This document shows positions 1-9,380 of a DNA stretch of 64,000 bases, piece by piece. The notes under the pieces were generated by a model that had not been told where the DNA came from, searched no databases, and saw only the letters and a list, made by a program, of their open reading frames with translations. Positions within the stretch are counted from its first letter, which is position 1, and each line of letters begins with the position of its first letter. The stretch is from Pelomonas dachongensis. Lineage in GTDB: Bacteria; Pseudomonadota; Gammaproteobacteria; Burkholderiales; Burkholderiaceae_C. The stretch spans positions 186,001 through 250,000 of the forward strand of contig NZ_JBIGHY010000003.1 in assembly GCF_043555865.1 (NCBI RefSeq), given 5' to 3'. The position numbers and the translations under genes were made by a program.

Positions 1-1234
1 ATCGCCGAGCACGTCCCGCTGGCAAGTTACGACCCGCACGTTTGATCCGCAGGCTCCGCAGCCGTCCCACGACATAGTTGTCCACGTCGAGGAAGTGATT
101 GGCCGCGTTTCCCGTTTGGAAGTATTGACCCCAGCCACGCAGCACCGGGTTGAGCTGGGCGATGACGCTCCGCACATCCTCATGGCACCGCCCGCGTGGG
201 GTCAGTCCTCGTACACGTTCTCGCACACGGTTCATTGCTTTGCGGCTCGGCCAGTTCTGCAAGTAGTACCGCTTCAGACCCTTCTGCTGCCACAGCCGGC
301 CGCTCATGCGTTTGTGCAGATGGCACCCCAGGAAGTCGAAGCCCTCCTGGCCTTGCGTCAACACCGCACGTCGCGTCTTCTGTGGATGCAGCTTGAGCCC
401 CAAGCGGTCCAGCACATGCTCGATGCGGCTTTGTGCTTCCTCGCAGCCACGCGCCGTTCGGCACATCACCACGAAATCATCCGCATACCGCACCAGCTCG
501 CCCAGGTGCCGGCCATGCCTGGCCCACACCCGGTCCAGCACGTGCAGGTAGATGTTGGACAGCAGCGGCGAGATCACGCCGGCCTCCATCACCCCCGCCT
601 GCAACCACTGCCTCACCAGCTTGAGCACCCGCCGATCGCTGACCCGCTGACTCACCAAGGTGAGCAGCTTGTCGTGGTCGATGCTGCCGAAGTAGTTCTC
701 GATGTCGGCGTCCAGCACGTGATCCGCACCCGCGTTGGCCAGTTGCCTGATCCGCTGCAACGCCATCTGCGCACTGCGCCTCGGCCGGAACCCGTACGAG
801 TCCGGACCGAAGTCCGCCTCGAAGATCGGCTCCAGCACCAGCTTGACCGCCATCTGCACCACCCGGTCTCGTACCGTCGGGATGCCCAGGGGCCGCTTCG
901 CCCCGTCCGCCTTTGGAATGTAGGTGCGCCGCACGACCTGCGCCCCGTACTCGCCTGCACGCAGTACCTCGCCCAGCTCCTCCAGGAAGCGCCGGACTCC
1001 GTACTGCTCGACTTCGCCAATCGTCATCCGATCAGCGCCCGCTGCGCCCTTGTTACGGCGCACGCGCTTCCACGCCTCGTGCAGGATGTCAGCCCTGCAC
1101 ATATGGTCGTACAACGCATGGAAGCGCCTTTCCGGCGCCCGCTTGGCTGCGGCCCAGAGCTGCCTTTGCAGTTGTCGCACTTTGTCGCTCGATACAAGGT
1201 CGACGGGGTTGTTAGGTCCGGTCTTGCCGGCCAT
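1..1234 (-). CDS. ltrA: Group II intron reverse transcriptase/maturase (partial, motif deletion)
   Basis: This is the intron-encoded protein that copies and helps splice the intron. The minus-strand frame reads open from ATG at 1234 (MAGKTGPNN) for 411 codons and runs off the edge. The fingers/palm region is complete: the block with YIPKADG and RPLGIPTVRDR, SYGFRPRRS, the first catalytic Asp in DADIENYF, and the catalytic YADD at residues 250-253. The maturase-specific GIIM segment (RGWGQYF) follows near residue 365. Between residues 213 and 218 the frame goes straight from QAGVME to AGVISPLLSN. Relatives carry about 13 extra residues there ending in GTPQG, so the conserved PQG motif seems to have been deleted in frame. 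The frame is also open upstream of 1234, so an earlier GTG start is possible. Confidence 0.88.
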   Translation of the reverse strand, partial: MAGKTGPNNPVDLVSSDKVRQLQRQLWAAAKRAPERRFHALYDHMCRADILHEAWKRVRRNKGAAGADRMTIGEVEQYGVRRFLEELGEVLRAGEYGAQVVRRTYIPKADGAKRPLGIPTVRDRVVQMAVKLVLEPIFEADFGPDSYGFRPRRSAQMALQRIRQLANAGADHVLDADIENYFGSIDHDKLLTLVSQRVSDRRVLKLVRQWLQAGVMEAGVISPLLSNIYLHVLDRVWARHGRHLGELVRYADDFVVMCRTARGCEEAQSRIEHVLDRLGLKLHPQKTRRAVLTQGQEGFDFLGCHLHKRMSGRLWQQKGLKRYYLQNWPSRKAMNRVRERVRGLTPRGRCHEDVRSVIAQLNPVLRGWGQYFQTGNAANHFLDVDNYVVGRLRSLRIKRAGRNLPAGRARR

Positions 1235-1819
1235 TCCCTCGCGCTTACCCGCTCCATCAGCATGACCACCGCAGGGACCCTTCCCTCCAGCCGCGTTATG
1301 CCGCACGGCCTTCGTCGATGGCGCTTGCGCCCCACCGTCCAGTACTACGATCCCCTCGGACTCCCGCTGCACACGTCTCGACTTCGCCTTGGGCTTATAC
1401 GAGCGCGCTTGCCCCGACTCGGGCCGCGCAGACGGGTCTCTCACGTTCCACACCAATCCTTGCACGCGTGCTGCGCCCAATACCCCGCCGCAGTCCCCGG
1501 CGCGCTTCGGTTCTTGCGCCAAAGATGTTGCCTTCGCCGTGATATGAGCGGCTCGGCCTGCGGGTTGTAAATCTGACGAGGCTGCAGGCTTCACTTCATG
1601 TTGCGGCCCGCGTGCTTGCTTCCTGCTGAGCGGCTCTCGCCGGTTCACAGGCTTTTGACACCCCGCTCGGGCACAGAGGTCTCCCTCCACTACCTGGGGT
1701 CTGCTACCCGGCGCACCGACGCCTACCGGGACGGGACTCTCACCCGTTGGATTGGTGCAGCATGCAGCGGCTCTTCCTTGCCCTTGCAGGCTCAGCTTTG
1801 CTTTTGCTTCGTGACGCAC
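1..1819 (-). mobile_element. Group II intron, 3' part off the left edge
   Basis: A bacterial group II intron lies on the minus strand: an intron-type reverse transcriptase gene is preceded by about 580 bases of non-coding, structured sequence that would form domains I-III. The 5' splice site is uncertain. On the minus strand GTGCGTCACG starts at 1819 and fits the GUGYG consensus and a normal domain I length; a second candidate, GTGCGCCGGG, starts at 1716. The interior holds a short hairpin ACGGG-TGAGAG-TCCCGT of a kind common in domain I. Domains V and VI and the 3' exon would lie left of position 1 and cannot be seen. Confidence 0.75.
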
Positions 1820-2179
1820 CATCACCGGATTGTCGGCGTGTCGGCTGGAACAGCGCCCCCCGATGAAACGCGGCAGGACGGCACGACGGTCAGCACGGGA
1901 TGCACGAATGTTGCGACGCAGCAACGACTTGCCACGCCGCATATAGATGGACGATGCATATCCAAATCTGATTCAGAACAGCGAAGTTCTGAGCGATCCG
2001 ACTGTGCCCCGTCAGTTTCGAGGGCGACCGCTCTCAAGGTGCCTCTTATCTGCATTCTGACAACCTTGTAGAACTTGCTTCAACTTGGGCCAGAGTTGTC
2101 AAGAGGGACATGCCTGACTTCTTGTGCATCGAAGGCAAACGCCACACTCATGTCACGCAGTTCACTCGCCTTTACCTCC
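1820..2179. other. Gene-poor stretch between intron and TonB receptor gene
   Basis: This holds the presumed 5' exon of the intron and the upstream region of the receptor gene. Base composition is less GC-rich than in neighbouring genes. No reading frame here looks like a recognisable protein on either strand; short open frames have arbitrary composition. I see no riboswitch, Fur box or clear promoter. A gene interrupted by the intron may have existed here, but no family could be recognised. Confidence 0.5.
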
Positions 2180-5146
2180 ATGAAATCCTCAAGACACTTT
2201 CCAAGGCTTGCCGTTACGTTGACGGCGCTGGCAGCCCAGGCTTGCTGCTTCCAAGCTGCTGCGCAGAACAATCAGCAACTGGAACGCGTCGAAGTCACGG
2301 GCACCAACATCAAGCGCATCTCGCGTGAGACCGAGTCGCCCGTCGATGTGATCACGGCCAAGGACATCCAGGCCAGCGGCGCCCGCACGGCACTCGAAGT
2401 GCTGAAGATGGTCCCGTCGATCGGCAACGATGGCTACAACGACACCGCAACGCAGAACGGCTTCTCGCGCGGCGTCTCCACCGTGTCCCTGCGCAACCAG
2501 ACTGCCACGTCGACCCTGGTGCTGATCAACGGTCGTCGCATGGCGCCATCGGCCTATGCCAACCCGAATAACGGCACGACGACGCTGTACGACCTGAATT
2601 CGATTCCGGTGTCGGCCATCGAGCGCATCGAAGTGTTGAAAGACGGCGCCTCGGCCGTCTACGGCTCCGACGCCATCGCCGGTGTCGTCAACTTCATTAC
2701 GCGCAAGGACTACCAGGGCCTGCAGGTCAAGCTGCTGGCCGGCGCCAATGACGCGCGCGAGTACGAGCGCCAGACCGTCAGCGCCACGCTGGGCTTCGGG
2801 GACTTCGCGCGCCAGGGCTACAACGTCTTCATCGGCCTCGACTACACCCACAAGGGTCGGAGCATGGTCGGCGACTCGACCGACGAAGACATCCACGCCG
2901 CCGACTACCGAGCCATCAACCTGCGCCGCAACCCGTACGGCAGCTTTCTGTACAACAACCAGCCTTGGTTCATCCGCGAGAACGGCACGACAGGCTCGCG
3001 CAGCTTCCCGCAGACCGCCGCCGTGCCCGCCACCAACACGGTCAATACGGCAAACTGCGCCGACTCCGAGAAAATCGTTGGCGAGACCGCTCGCTACAAC
3101 ATCACGACCAACCACCTGCTGGGTCGCACGTTCTGCAACTACAACCTCGACCAGTTCGCCGAGATGCAGAGCCCGGGCGATGACCTGAACCTGTTGACGC
3201 GCGGCACGCTCAAGCTCGGCGAGTCCATGGAAGGCTTCGCAGAGTTCATGTACAGCCGAAGCGAGCGGCAGTACCTCGGCGCCCCGCGCACCATCAGCGG
3301 CCTGACGGTGGCCAACAACTTCAACGGCACCGGCCTGGCCGCGAGCTTCCAGCCCATCCTGGAAATCGGTCATCCCGACAATCCGTTCACCAACGCGCGT
3401 GCCGCGGTCCAACTGCGCTTCCCCACCGCACCGGGCGGCTTCGACCTGACGAACACCGGTGCTCGCGCGCTGGTCGGTGTGCGCGGAACGGCCGGTGCAG
3501 ACATCGACTGGGAATCCGCAGTGTTGTGGAACAAGTCGGACCGCGACGAGTACTACTACGGCTTCCTGCGCCTGCCGGTGCTGCGCCAGATGCTGGGCCC
3601 GGCCTTCGGCGGCACGAACCGCTCGCTGGCCTCCATCTCGGCGGACCCGGACCTGTCGCGTCCGCTGCTGAACAGCGGCTCCGCCGAAGTGCTGCAGTGG
3701 GATGCCAAGGCCAGCACCACCATCGGCAAACTGGCCGGCGGTGACGTCGCGCTGGCCGCCGGTATCGAAATCCGCCGCGAATCCATCGACATCAAGGCCG
3801 ACCCGGAGAATCTCGCCGGCAACGTGCTGGGTCTGGCCAATACCGCCGTCAAGGGCGATCGCGTCGTCAAGTCGGCTTTCGTCGAAGTCGTCGCGCCGGT
3901 GCTGAAGGGCCTCGAGCTGAACTTGGCCGGCCGCGTCGACAAGTACCCGACGCTGAAGACCAACTTCGTACCGAAGATTGGCGTGAAGTGGCAGGCAGCG
4001 GACACGCTGGCCTTCCGCGGCAGCTATTCGGAAGGCTTCCGTGCCCCATCAGTGTCGCAGGTGAGCCCGGGCGGCGCCCAGTTCTTCCTGAACGGCCTGG
4101 TCGATCCGGTGCGTTGTAACACCGAAGCCACGCCGCCGGTGCCGAAGCCGGGCGGCGAAACCGCCGACTGCAACAAGAGCGTCGCCGGCGTGGGCGGTGG
4201 CAATCCGACGCTGAAGCCCGAGAACTCGTACAACACGTCGATGGGCCTGCTGTTCAGCCCGACGGCCGGTGTGGACCTGGTGCTCGGCTACTGGAAGATC
4301 CGCAAGAACAACGAAGTGGCGCTGACCGACGGCCAGTCCGTGATCGACCACCCGGAGGCCTACCCCGCCGGTTCGCTGGTGCGTGACACCAACCCGAACC
4401 TGCTGTTGAACGGTCAAGCCGGCACCGGCCCGCTGCTCACCGTCTCGACGCCCTGGGTGAACCAGGGCACGACGATGACCTCGGGCATCGACTTCGAAGC
4501 CCGCGTCGCGGCGACGGTGATGGACGGCGTGCGTTGGAGCAACTCGCTGACGGGCCAGTACACGCTGAAGTACGAGCGCATCGAGCATCCTGGCTACGCC
4601 AGGAACAACCTGGTGGGCACGCGCGGCGGCTTGGCCGACTGGTCGACCTCGGCACCCGATGTGCCGCGCCTGAAGATGCGCTTCACGTCGTCGCTGGAGT
4701 CCGGTTCGCACACGCTGACGGGCGCGGCGAACTACGTCAGCGGCTTGTCCTTCATCCGCCGCATGGATGGCACCAACCTGCCGGAAGCCGGCATCACGCC
4801 GCTGTACTACTCGGGCACGAGCTGCCAATACGGTGGTGCGCTGAACGACCAGAACCTGTTCAGCCGGGCAGTCCTGGGCGTTGCACCCACTGCGACAAAT
4901 GGCCGCGACCTGTACATCAACCGCTATCCGGGTTGCAACATGGCCAAGTGGGTCACCTTCGACGTGGGCTACACGTACAGCGGATTCAAGAATCTGACGC
5001 TGAGCCTGAACATCCAGAACTTCACCGACGAGAAGGCGCCTTACGACCCGATCGGCGCTACGGGATCGCAGCTGGGTCACAACCCGGGCCTGCACAACCC
5101 GTACGGCCGCTACTTCACCGCCTCGGCGAGCTACAAGTTCTGGTAA
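2180..5146 (+). CDS. TonB-dependent outer-membrane receptor
   Basis: A 988-residue outer-membrane transporter that would take up a bulky substrate using TonB energy. From ATG 2180 the protein starts with a signal peptide (MKSSRHFPRLAVTLTALAAQ, then about ten residues to AAAQ). Next comes a TonB-box/plug start (ERVEVTGTNIKR), the plug with LINGRR and IERIEVLKDGASAVYGSDAIAG, and a long beta-barrel ending in the aromatic C-terminus YKFW. The frame is open further upstream; ATG 2150 has a GAAGG about 14 bases ahead, but only 2180 gives a good signal peptide. The substrate is not evident. The gene stands alone: the intron lies behind it and a terminator follows. The style resembles oligosaccharide or complex-ligand receptors of Caulobacter and Xanthomonas, which is suggestive only. 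Confidence 0.9.
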   Translation: MKSSRHFPRLAVTLTALAAQACCFQAAAQNNQQLERVEVTGTNIKRISRETESPVDVITAKDIQASGARTALEVLKMVPSIGNDGYNDTATQNGFSRGVSTVSLRNQTATSTLVLINGRRMAPSAYANPNNGTTTLYDLNSIPVSAIERIEVLKDGASAVYGSDAIAGVVNFITRKDYQGLQVKLLAGANDAREYERQTVSATLGFGDFARQGYNVFIGLDYTHKGRSMVGDSTDEDIHAADYRAINLRRNPYGSFLYNNQPWFIRENGTTGSRSFPQTAAVPATNTVNTANCADSEKIVGETARYNITTNHLLGRTFCNYNLDQFAEMQSPGDDLNLLTRGTLKLGESMEGFAEFMYSRSERQYLGAPRTISGLTVANNFNGTGLAASFQPILEIGHPDNPFTNARAAVQLRFPTAPGGFDLTNTGARALVGVRGTAGADIDWESAVLWNKSDRDEYYYGFLRLPVLRQMLGPAFGGTNRSLASISADPDLSRPLLNSGSAEVLQWDAKASTTIGKLAGGDVALAAGIEIRRESIDIKADPENLAGNVLGLANTAVKGDRVVKSAFVEVVAPVLKGLELNLAGRVDKYPTLKTNFVPKIGVKWQAADTLAFRGSYSEGFRAPSVSQVSPGGAQFFLNGLVDPVRCNTEATPPVPKPGGETADCNKSVAGVGGGNPTLKPENSYNTSMGLLFSPTAGVDLVLGYWKIRKNNEVALTDGQSVIDHPEAYPAGSLVRDTNPNLLLNGQAGTGPLLTVSTPWVNQGTTMTSGIDFEARVAATVMDGVRWSNSLTGQYTLKYERIEHPGYARNNLVGTRGGLADWSTSAPDVPRLKMRFTSSLESGSHTLTGAANYVSGLSFIRRMDGTNLPEAGITPLYYSGTSCQYGGALNDQNLFSRAVLGVAPTATNGRDLYINRYPGCNMAKWVTFDVGYTYSGFKNLTLSLNIQNFTDEKAPYDPIGATGSQLGHNPGLHNPYGRYFTASASYKFW

Positions 5147-5172
5147 TCGCCGCGCTGCTGGGCAGCAACTTC

Positions 5173-5198
5173 AAAGGGCACCGCGAGGTGCCCTTTTT
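5173..5198 (+). terminator. Rho-independent terminator of the TonB receptor gene
   Basis: AAAGGGCACC, a 4-base loop and GGTGCCCTTT form a strong stem directly followed by T residues, 26 bases after the receptor stop codon. Confidence 0.85.
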
Positions 5199-5261
5199 CG
5201 TTCTGGTCCGCTGACGGGGCAAAGAGGCTGGCCATCAGCCGCCCCCAGTCTTGCCCGCGAC

Positions 5262-5978
5262 TCACACCTTCATCGAGAACGGCGTGAAGTTGGTGCCGCG
5301 GTCGTAGTGGTCCACGCCCTCGGCGCGCTTCAGAAATCGGACGACCTTGGCCGTCACGGGGTACATGACCGCCTCCCAGATTGTCTTGAACAGGTACTGG
5401 GCAACGATGACGGCCACCAGTTGTTCGGTGGCCCAGACGCCCCAGAACGCGATCAGGAAGAACACGGTCGTGTCGACGAACTGACCCACCACCGTGGAGC
5501 CGACGATGCGCGCCCACAGGTAGCGGCCTTGGGTCGCGATCTTCATCTTGGCCAGCACGAAGCTGTTGGCGAAGCTGCCGCACGCGAACGCGACCATCGA
5601 GCCCGCCACGATGCGCCAGGTGTTGCCGAACACCGCTTCCAGCTGCGGCTGGTAGACGGCCATGAACTCGGTGGGCGCGGGCGGCTGGTGCACGACGACG
5701 TAGGCCATGAAGGCCGAGAAGGCCAGCGCGCCGAAGCCGGCCCAGACGACGCGGCGGTCGTGCTTGTAGCCGTAGACCTCGGTCAGGATGTCGCCAAAGA
5801 TGTAGCTGATCGGGAAGAAGAACAGGTCGGCGCCATAGGTGACCGGGCCGAAGAACGGCAGCGTCAGCTGCGCCTGCTTGGCCGCCCCGATGAGGTTGGA
5901 GCACAGCAGCACGCAGACGAAGGCCGCCATGATCAAGTCGTAGTACTTGAACCGGGGCGGTGCGGTGGTGGCGTTCAT
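5262..5978 (-). CDS. yhhQ: Queuosine precursor transporter (YhhQ/VUT family)
   Basis: An inner-membrane protein of 238 residues that imports queuosine precursors (preQ0/preQ1 in E. coli YhhQ) for tRNA modification. It has about six hydrophobic segments and the family signature GDILTEVYGYKHDRR near residue 62. Length fits the family. The start ATG 5978 has CAGGAGGGA just upstream. It lies 28 bases behind the hybrid kinase gene on the same strand, so it may be co-transcribed. There is no room for a preQ1 riboswitch in the 28-base gap and none was seen. The family assignment is firm; the exact substrate is taken from the E. coli homologue. Confidence 0.92.
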   Translation of the reverse strand: MNATTAPPRFKYYDLIMAAFVCVLLCSNLIGAAKQAQLTLPFFGPVTYGADLFFFPISYIFGDILTEVYGYKHDRRVVWAGFGALAFSAFMAYVVVHQPPAPTEFMAVYQPQLEAVFGNTWRIVAGSMVAFACGSFANSFVLAKMKIATQGRYLWARIVGSTVVGQFVDTTVFFLIAFWGVWATEQLVAVIVAQYLFKTIWEAVMYPVTAKVVRFLKRAEGVDHYDRGTNFTPFSMKV

Positions 5979-6006
5979 GGGCTCCCTCCTGTTGGAGCCT
6001 GCATTC

Positions 6007-9000
6007 TCAGTGCGACGCCAGCAGCTTCACCAGCGTGGCGTGCAGTTTGGGAGGGTCGATGGGCTTGGTCAGGAAGTCGTTCATGCCCGCGGCCAGCGCG
6101 TCGTCGCGCTCGGAAACCAGCGCCGCGGCGGTCAGCGCGACGACAGGCAGCTCCTCGGCCGAGAACTGCCGGCGCAGCTCGCGCGTGGCGTCGTTGCCCC
6201 CCATGACGGGCATTTGCACGTCCATCAGCACCACGTCAAACGGCTTGCCGACGCTGGCTGCCGCGTGCACGGCCTCGATGGCCTGGCGGCCGTCGCTGGC
6301 CTGCGCCACCTCCATGCCCCACTGCTCCAGCTGCGCGACGGCGATCAGCATGTTGACCGGGTGATCCTCGGCGATCAGCACGCGCCGGCCGTGCAACGCC
6401 TCCGGCACGGCCCGCGATTCGCGCGGCTGGTGGGCCATCGGCGCCGGCGCGCCGGGCAGCGGCAGCTCGGCCCAGAAGGTGGAGCCCTGGCCGCTGCTGC
6501 TGTGCACGCCCACATCGCCGCCCATCAGCACCGCCAGTTCGCGGCAGATGGACAGCCCCAGGCCCGTGCCGCCAAAGCGCCGCGTGGTGGACTGGTCGGC
6601 CTGCGTGAACGGCTGGAACAGCCGCGCCTGCTGCTCGGGCGCGATGCCGGGGCCGCTGTCGCGCACCTCGATGCGCACCCACTCGCCGGCGCTGCCCTGC
6701 GTGTTGACCGACATGGCCTTCACGGCGACGGTGACGCTGCCCTGTTCGGTGAACTTCAGCGCGTTGGTCAGGTAGTTGGACAGGATCTGGCGCGTGCGCA
6801 GCGGGTCGCCGAACACCCAGCCGGGCAGCGCCGGATCGATGTCCACGGCGAACGACAGCCCGCGCGCCTGCGCCAGCGTCAGGTAGGCCAGCCGCATGGA
6901 CCCCAGCAGGTCACGCAGCGAGAACGGCTGGCTTTCCAGCGTCAGCCGGCCGGCCTCGATCTTGGACAGGTCCAGGATGTCGGAGATCAGCCCCGACAGC
7001 CCTTCCGCGCTGTCCATCATCTGGTTCAGGTAGTCGCGGCGCTGCGCGTCGGACAGGTCGGGCTGCTGCGCCAAGCGGCCCAAGCCCAGCAGGCCGTTCA
7101 GCGGCGTGCGGATCTCGTGGCTGGTGTTGGCCAGGAAGGCGCTCTTGGCACGGCTGGCGGCCTGCGCTTCGTCCTTGGCGTGGGCCAGCTGGTCTTCCAC
7201 GCGGCGGCGCTCGGTGATGTCTTCGATGATCCAGATGGTGCCGCCGCGGCTGGGGTGGGCGGGGTCCACGGCCTGGGCCAGCAGCCGCGCGAGAAAGGTG
7301 GAACCGTCGCGCCGGCGCATGGTGCGCTCGCTCTCGACCTGCTCGCCGGCCGCCAGGCGCGCGCCGATGGCGCGGCCAACGGCCTGCCAGTCCTCCACGC
7401 TCGGCCAGACCACGCTGCCGTGCTGGCCCAGCAGCGCACCGCGCTCCCAGCCGAACATGTCCTCGACGCGCGGGTTGGCCAGCACGAACTGCTGGTCACG
7501 CGTCAGTGCGATGCCGATGGACGCGTTCTCCAAGATGGCGCCGTGGACCAGCCGCGTGCGTTCGCTTTCGGACACGTCACGCGCGTAGAGCACCAGGTAG
7601 TTCTGCCCGTCCATCTCGAACGGCGCGACGGACACCAACATGGCCACCGCCGTGCCGTCCTTGCGGCGGAAGCTCACCGGCAAGTTGCTGGCAATACCGT
7701 CGCGGCGCAGGGCCTCGCGGATCGCGTTGCGGTCGTGCGCCTGGTGCCAGATGCCGATCTCCTCGGACGTGCGACCCAGCACCTCGGCGCTGCTCCAGCC
7801 GCTGAGCTGCTCGAAGGTCTTGTTGACCATCGCGTAGCGGCCGCTGTCGGCCTCGGTCAGCGTGATGACCTCGGGGCTGGTCGCCACCAGGTGCGACAGC
7901 AGGCCTTCCGAGCGGCGCAGCGCATCCTGCGCGCGGCTCTGCTCGGTCTGGTCGGTGAAGAAGGTCAGCGTGGCCGGGCCGGATGCCGTCTCCACGCGCA
8001 CGCTGGTGGCCTGCACGAGGCGGCGCCGGCGCGACAGCGTGCGCAGGCGGAACTCGGCCATCGGCTGCATCGCGCCGGGCGCCAGGCCCTCCAGCCGCAC
8101 GGCCTGCTGGCGCGCCGTCTCATCGTCGCCCGGCTCGTAGTGGCTGAACAGGTCCTGGCCGATCATGCTGGAGCGCTGCGCGTAGCCGAACATGGCCATC
8201 GCGGCCGGGTTGGCGTCCACCACGCGGCCCCAGCGGTGCAGCACCAGCGGGCTGGGCGAGCGGCGGAACAGCTCGCGGTAGCGCGTCTCAGTGGCATGCA
8301 GCGACTGCTCGGCGGCGACCTCGTGGGTGACGTCCCGGCCGACGCCCCAGTAGCCGCGGAAGTTGCCCTTGGCGTCGAAGCGCGGCTCGCCGCTGATGGA
8401 GACCCAGCGCGGATGCCCGTCCGCGCCGGTGCGGCGCGCCACCATGCCCTGGAAGGCGCGCCGCGACTCCAGGTCCGCGCGGTGGGCGTCCAGCTCGTCG
8501 TCGGACACGCCCATGCCCTCCACCTCCCAGGGCGTCTTGCCCAGTCTCGAGGCCAGATCCAGCCCCGAACTGCCGGGCCGCTCCTCCGCCACATGCGTGA
8601 AGCGGAACTCGCGGTCCATCTCCCAGTACCAGTCCACCGCCATGCCCAGCAGGCCGCGAAAGCGCGCAGTGCGCTCCTCGGCCTCCGCCAGCGAGCGCTT
8701 CACCATCTTCAGCACACCGACGCCGGTGATGAGGCCCGAAAACAGCATCGCCGCCTGCGCCGAGGCCCGCAGCAGCAGCTCGGGAGACGTCACCGACCGG
8801 GTGGGCCAGCCCAGCGCCTCGGCCAGGCCCAGGCCGAACAGCGCCGCGGCGCCCAGCGCCGTCAGCGTCAGCCCGGCCCACAGGCCCAGCAGCGCGGTCG
8901 CAAAGGCGACCACCAGGCCCATCAACGGCAGGCTCATGGACCACAGGCCCAGGTCGCGCGATACCGACACAACGACGGGCAGCGCCATGACCAGCGCCAG

Positions 9001-9297
9001 CATGCCCAGCGCCAGCCACGGCCCCTGCTGCCGCGACCGCTTCAGCAGCAGCAGTCGCAGCAACGCCAGCCCGGCAATCAGCAGGGCGAAGGCCGGTGGC
9101 ACCCAGCCGCCCTGCCACTCCTGCGGCGCACGCGTGAACCACAGCAGCAGCGCCACCGGCACGAAGATCTGCGCGCAGGCCAGCAGAAAGACGCGTGACG
9201 CCTGCCAGCGCATGCGCACGTGCAGCTGCTCCCGCTGCTGCTCGGGCGGCAGGGCGTGGCCGACGAGGCTGCTGAGTTCCTCGGCCGTCCTGCCCAT
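6007..9297 (-). CDS. Multi-PAS hybrid sensor histidine kinase
   Basis: A 1096-residue membrane sensor kinase with its own receiver domain. Residues about 30-205 hold five or six membrane segments, with no periplasmic sensor domain visible. Four PAS-like modules follow (about 215-720). The dimerisation domain has phospho-acceptor His727 in SHEIRTPLNG; the ATPase domain follows with SNYLTNALKF and RFGGTGLGLSICREL. The C-terminal receiver has LIAEDHPVN, phospho-Asp1026 in LMDVQMPVMGG and the TKP lysine. There is no separate output domain or Hpt, so an unlinked phosphotransferase or regulator is expected. The upstream neighbour on this strand is pyrF and the downstream one is yhhQ. It resembles the second kinase at 30594-33404 closely from the last PAS onward. 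Confidence 0.92.
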   Translation of the reverse strand: MGRTAEELSSLVGHALPPEQQREQLHVRMRWQASRVFLLACAQIFVPVALLLWFTRAPQEWQGGWVPPAFALLIAGLALLRLLLLKRSRQQGPWLALGMLALVMALPVVVSVSRDLGLWSMSLPLMGLVVAFATALLGLWAGLTLTALGAAALFGLGLAEALGWPTRSVTSPELLLRASAQAAMLFSGLITGVGVLKMVKRSLAEAEERTARFRGLLGMAVDWYWEMDREFRFTHVAEERPGSSGLDLASRLGKTPWEVEGMGVSDDELDAHRADLESRRAFQGMVARRTGADGHPRWVSISGEPRFDAKGNFRGYWGVGRDVTHEVAAEQSLHATETRYRELFRRSPSPLVLHRWGRVVDANPAAMAMFGYAQRSSMIGQDLFSHYEPGDDETARQQAVRLEGLAPGAMQPMAEFRLRTLSRRRRLVQATSVRVETASGPATLTFFTDQTEQSRAQDALRRSEGLLSHLVATSPEVITLTEADSGRYAMVNKTFEQLSGWSSAEVLGRTSEEIGIWHQAHDRNAIREALRRDGIASNLPVSFRRKDGTAVAMLVSVAPFEMDGQNYLVLYARDVSESERTRLVHGAILENASIGIALTRDQQFVLANPRVEDMFGWERGALLGQHGSVVWPSVEDWQAVGRAIGARLAAGEQVESERTMRRRDGSTFLARLLAQAVDPAHPSRGGTIWIIEDITERRRVEDQLAHAKDEAQAASRAKSAFLANTSHEIRTPLNGLLGLGRLAQQPDLSDAQRRDYLNQMMDSAEGLSGLISDILDLSKIEAGRLTLESQPFSLRDLLGSMRLAYLTLAQARGLSFAVDIDPALPGWVFGDPLRTRQILSNYLTNALKFTEQGSVTVAVKAMSVNTQGSAGEWVRIEVRDSGPGIAPEQQARLFQPFTQADQSTTRRFGGTGLGLSICRELAVLMGGDVGVHSSSGQGSTFWAELPLPGAPAPMAHQPRESRAVPEALHGRRVLIAEDHPVNMLIAVAQLEQWGMEVAQASDGRQAIEAVHAAASVGKPFDVVLMDVQMPVMGGNDATRELRRQFSAEELPVVALTAAALVSERDDALAAGMNDFLTKPIDPPKLHATLVKLLASH

Positions 9298-9380
9298 GTC
9301 AGCGCTGCCCGGCCGCCCGAAAGCGCTGACGCGCCAACGCGGGGGGCAGCGAACGAAGTGAGCGTGAGGGCGTCATGTCC

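Noticed and set aside
95..1570. 491-codon plus-strand frame over the intron
   Set aside because: It is antisense to a clear reverse transcriptase with YADD and GIIM motifs.
1598..2071. 157-codon plus-strand frame near the intron 5' end
   Set aside because: It crosses the proposed intron boundary and has no recognisable protein features.
5947..9198. Very long open frame on the plus strand across the hybrid kinase
   Set aside because: The high GC content leaves antisense frames open. The translation is a His/Gln/Arg/Ala-rich string with no domain, whereas the minus strand encodes a full kinase.
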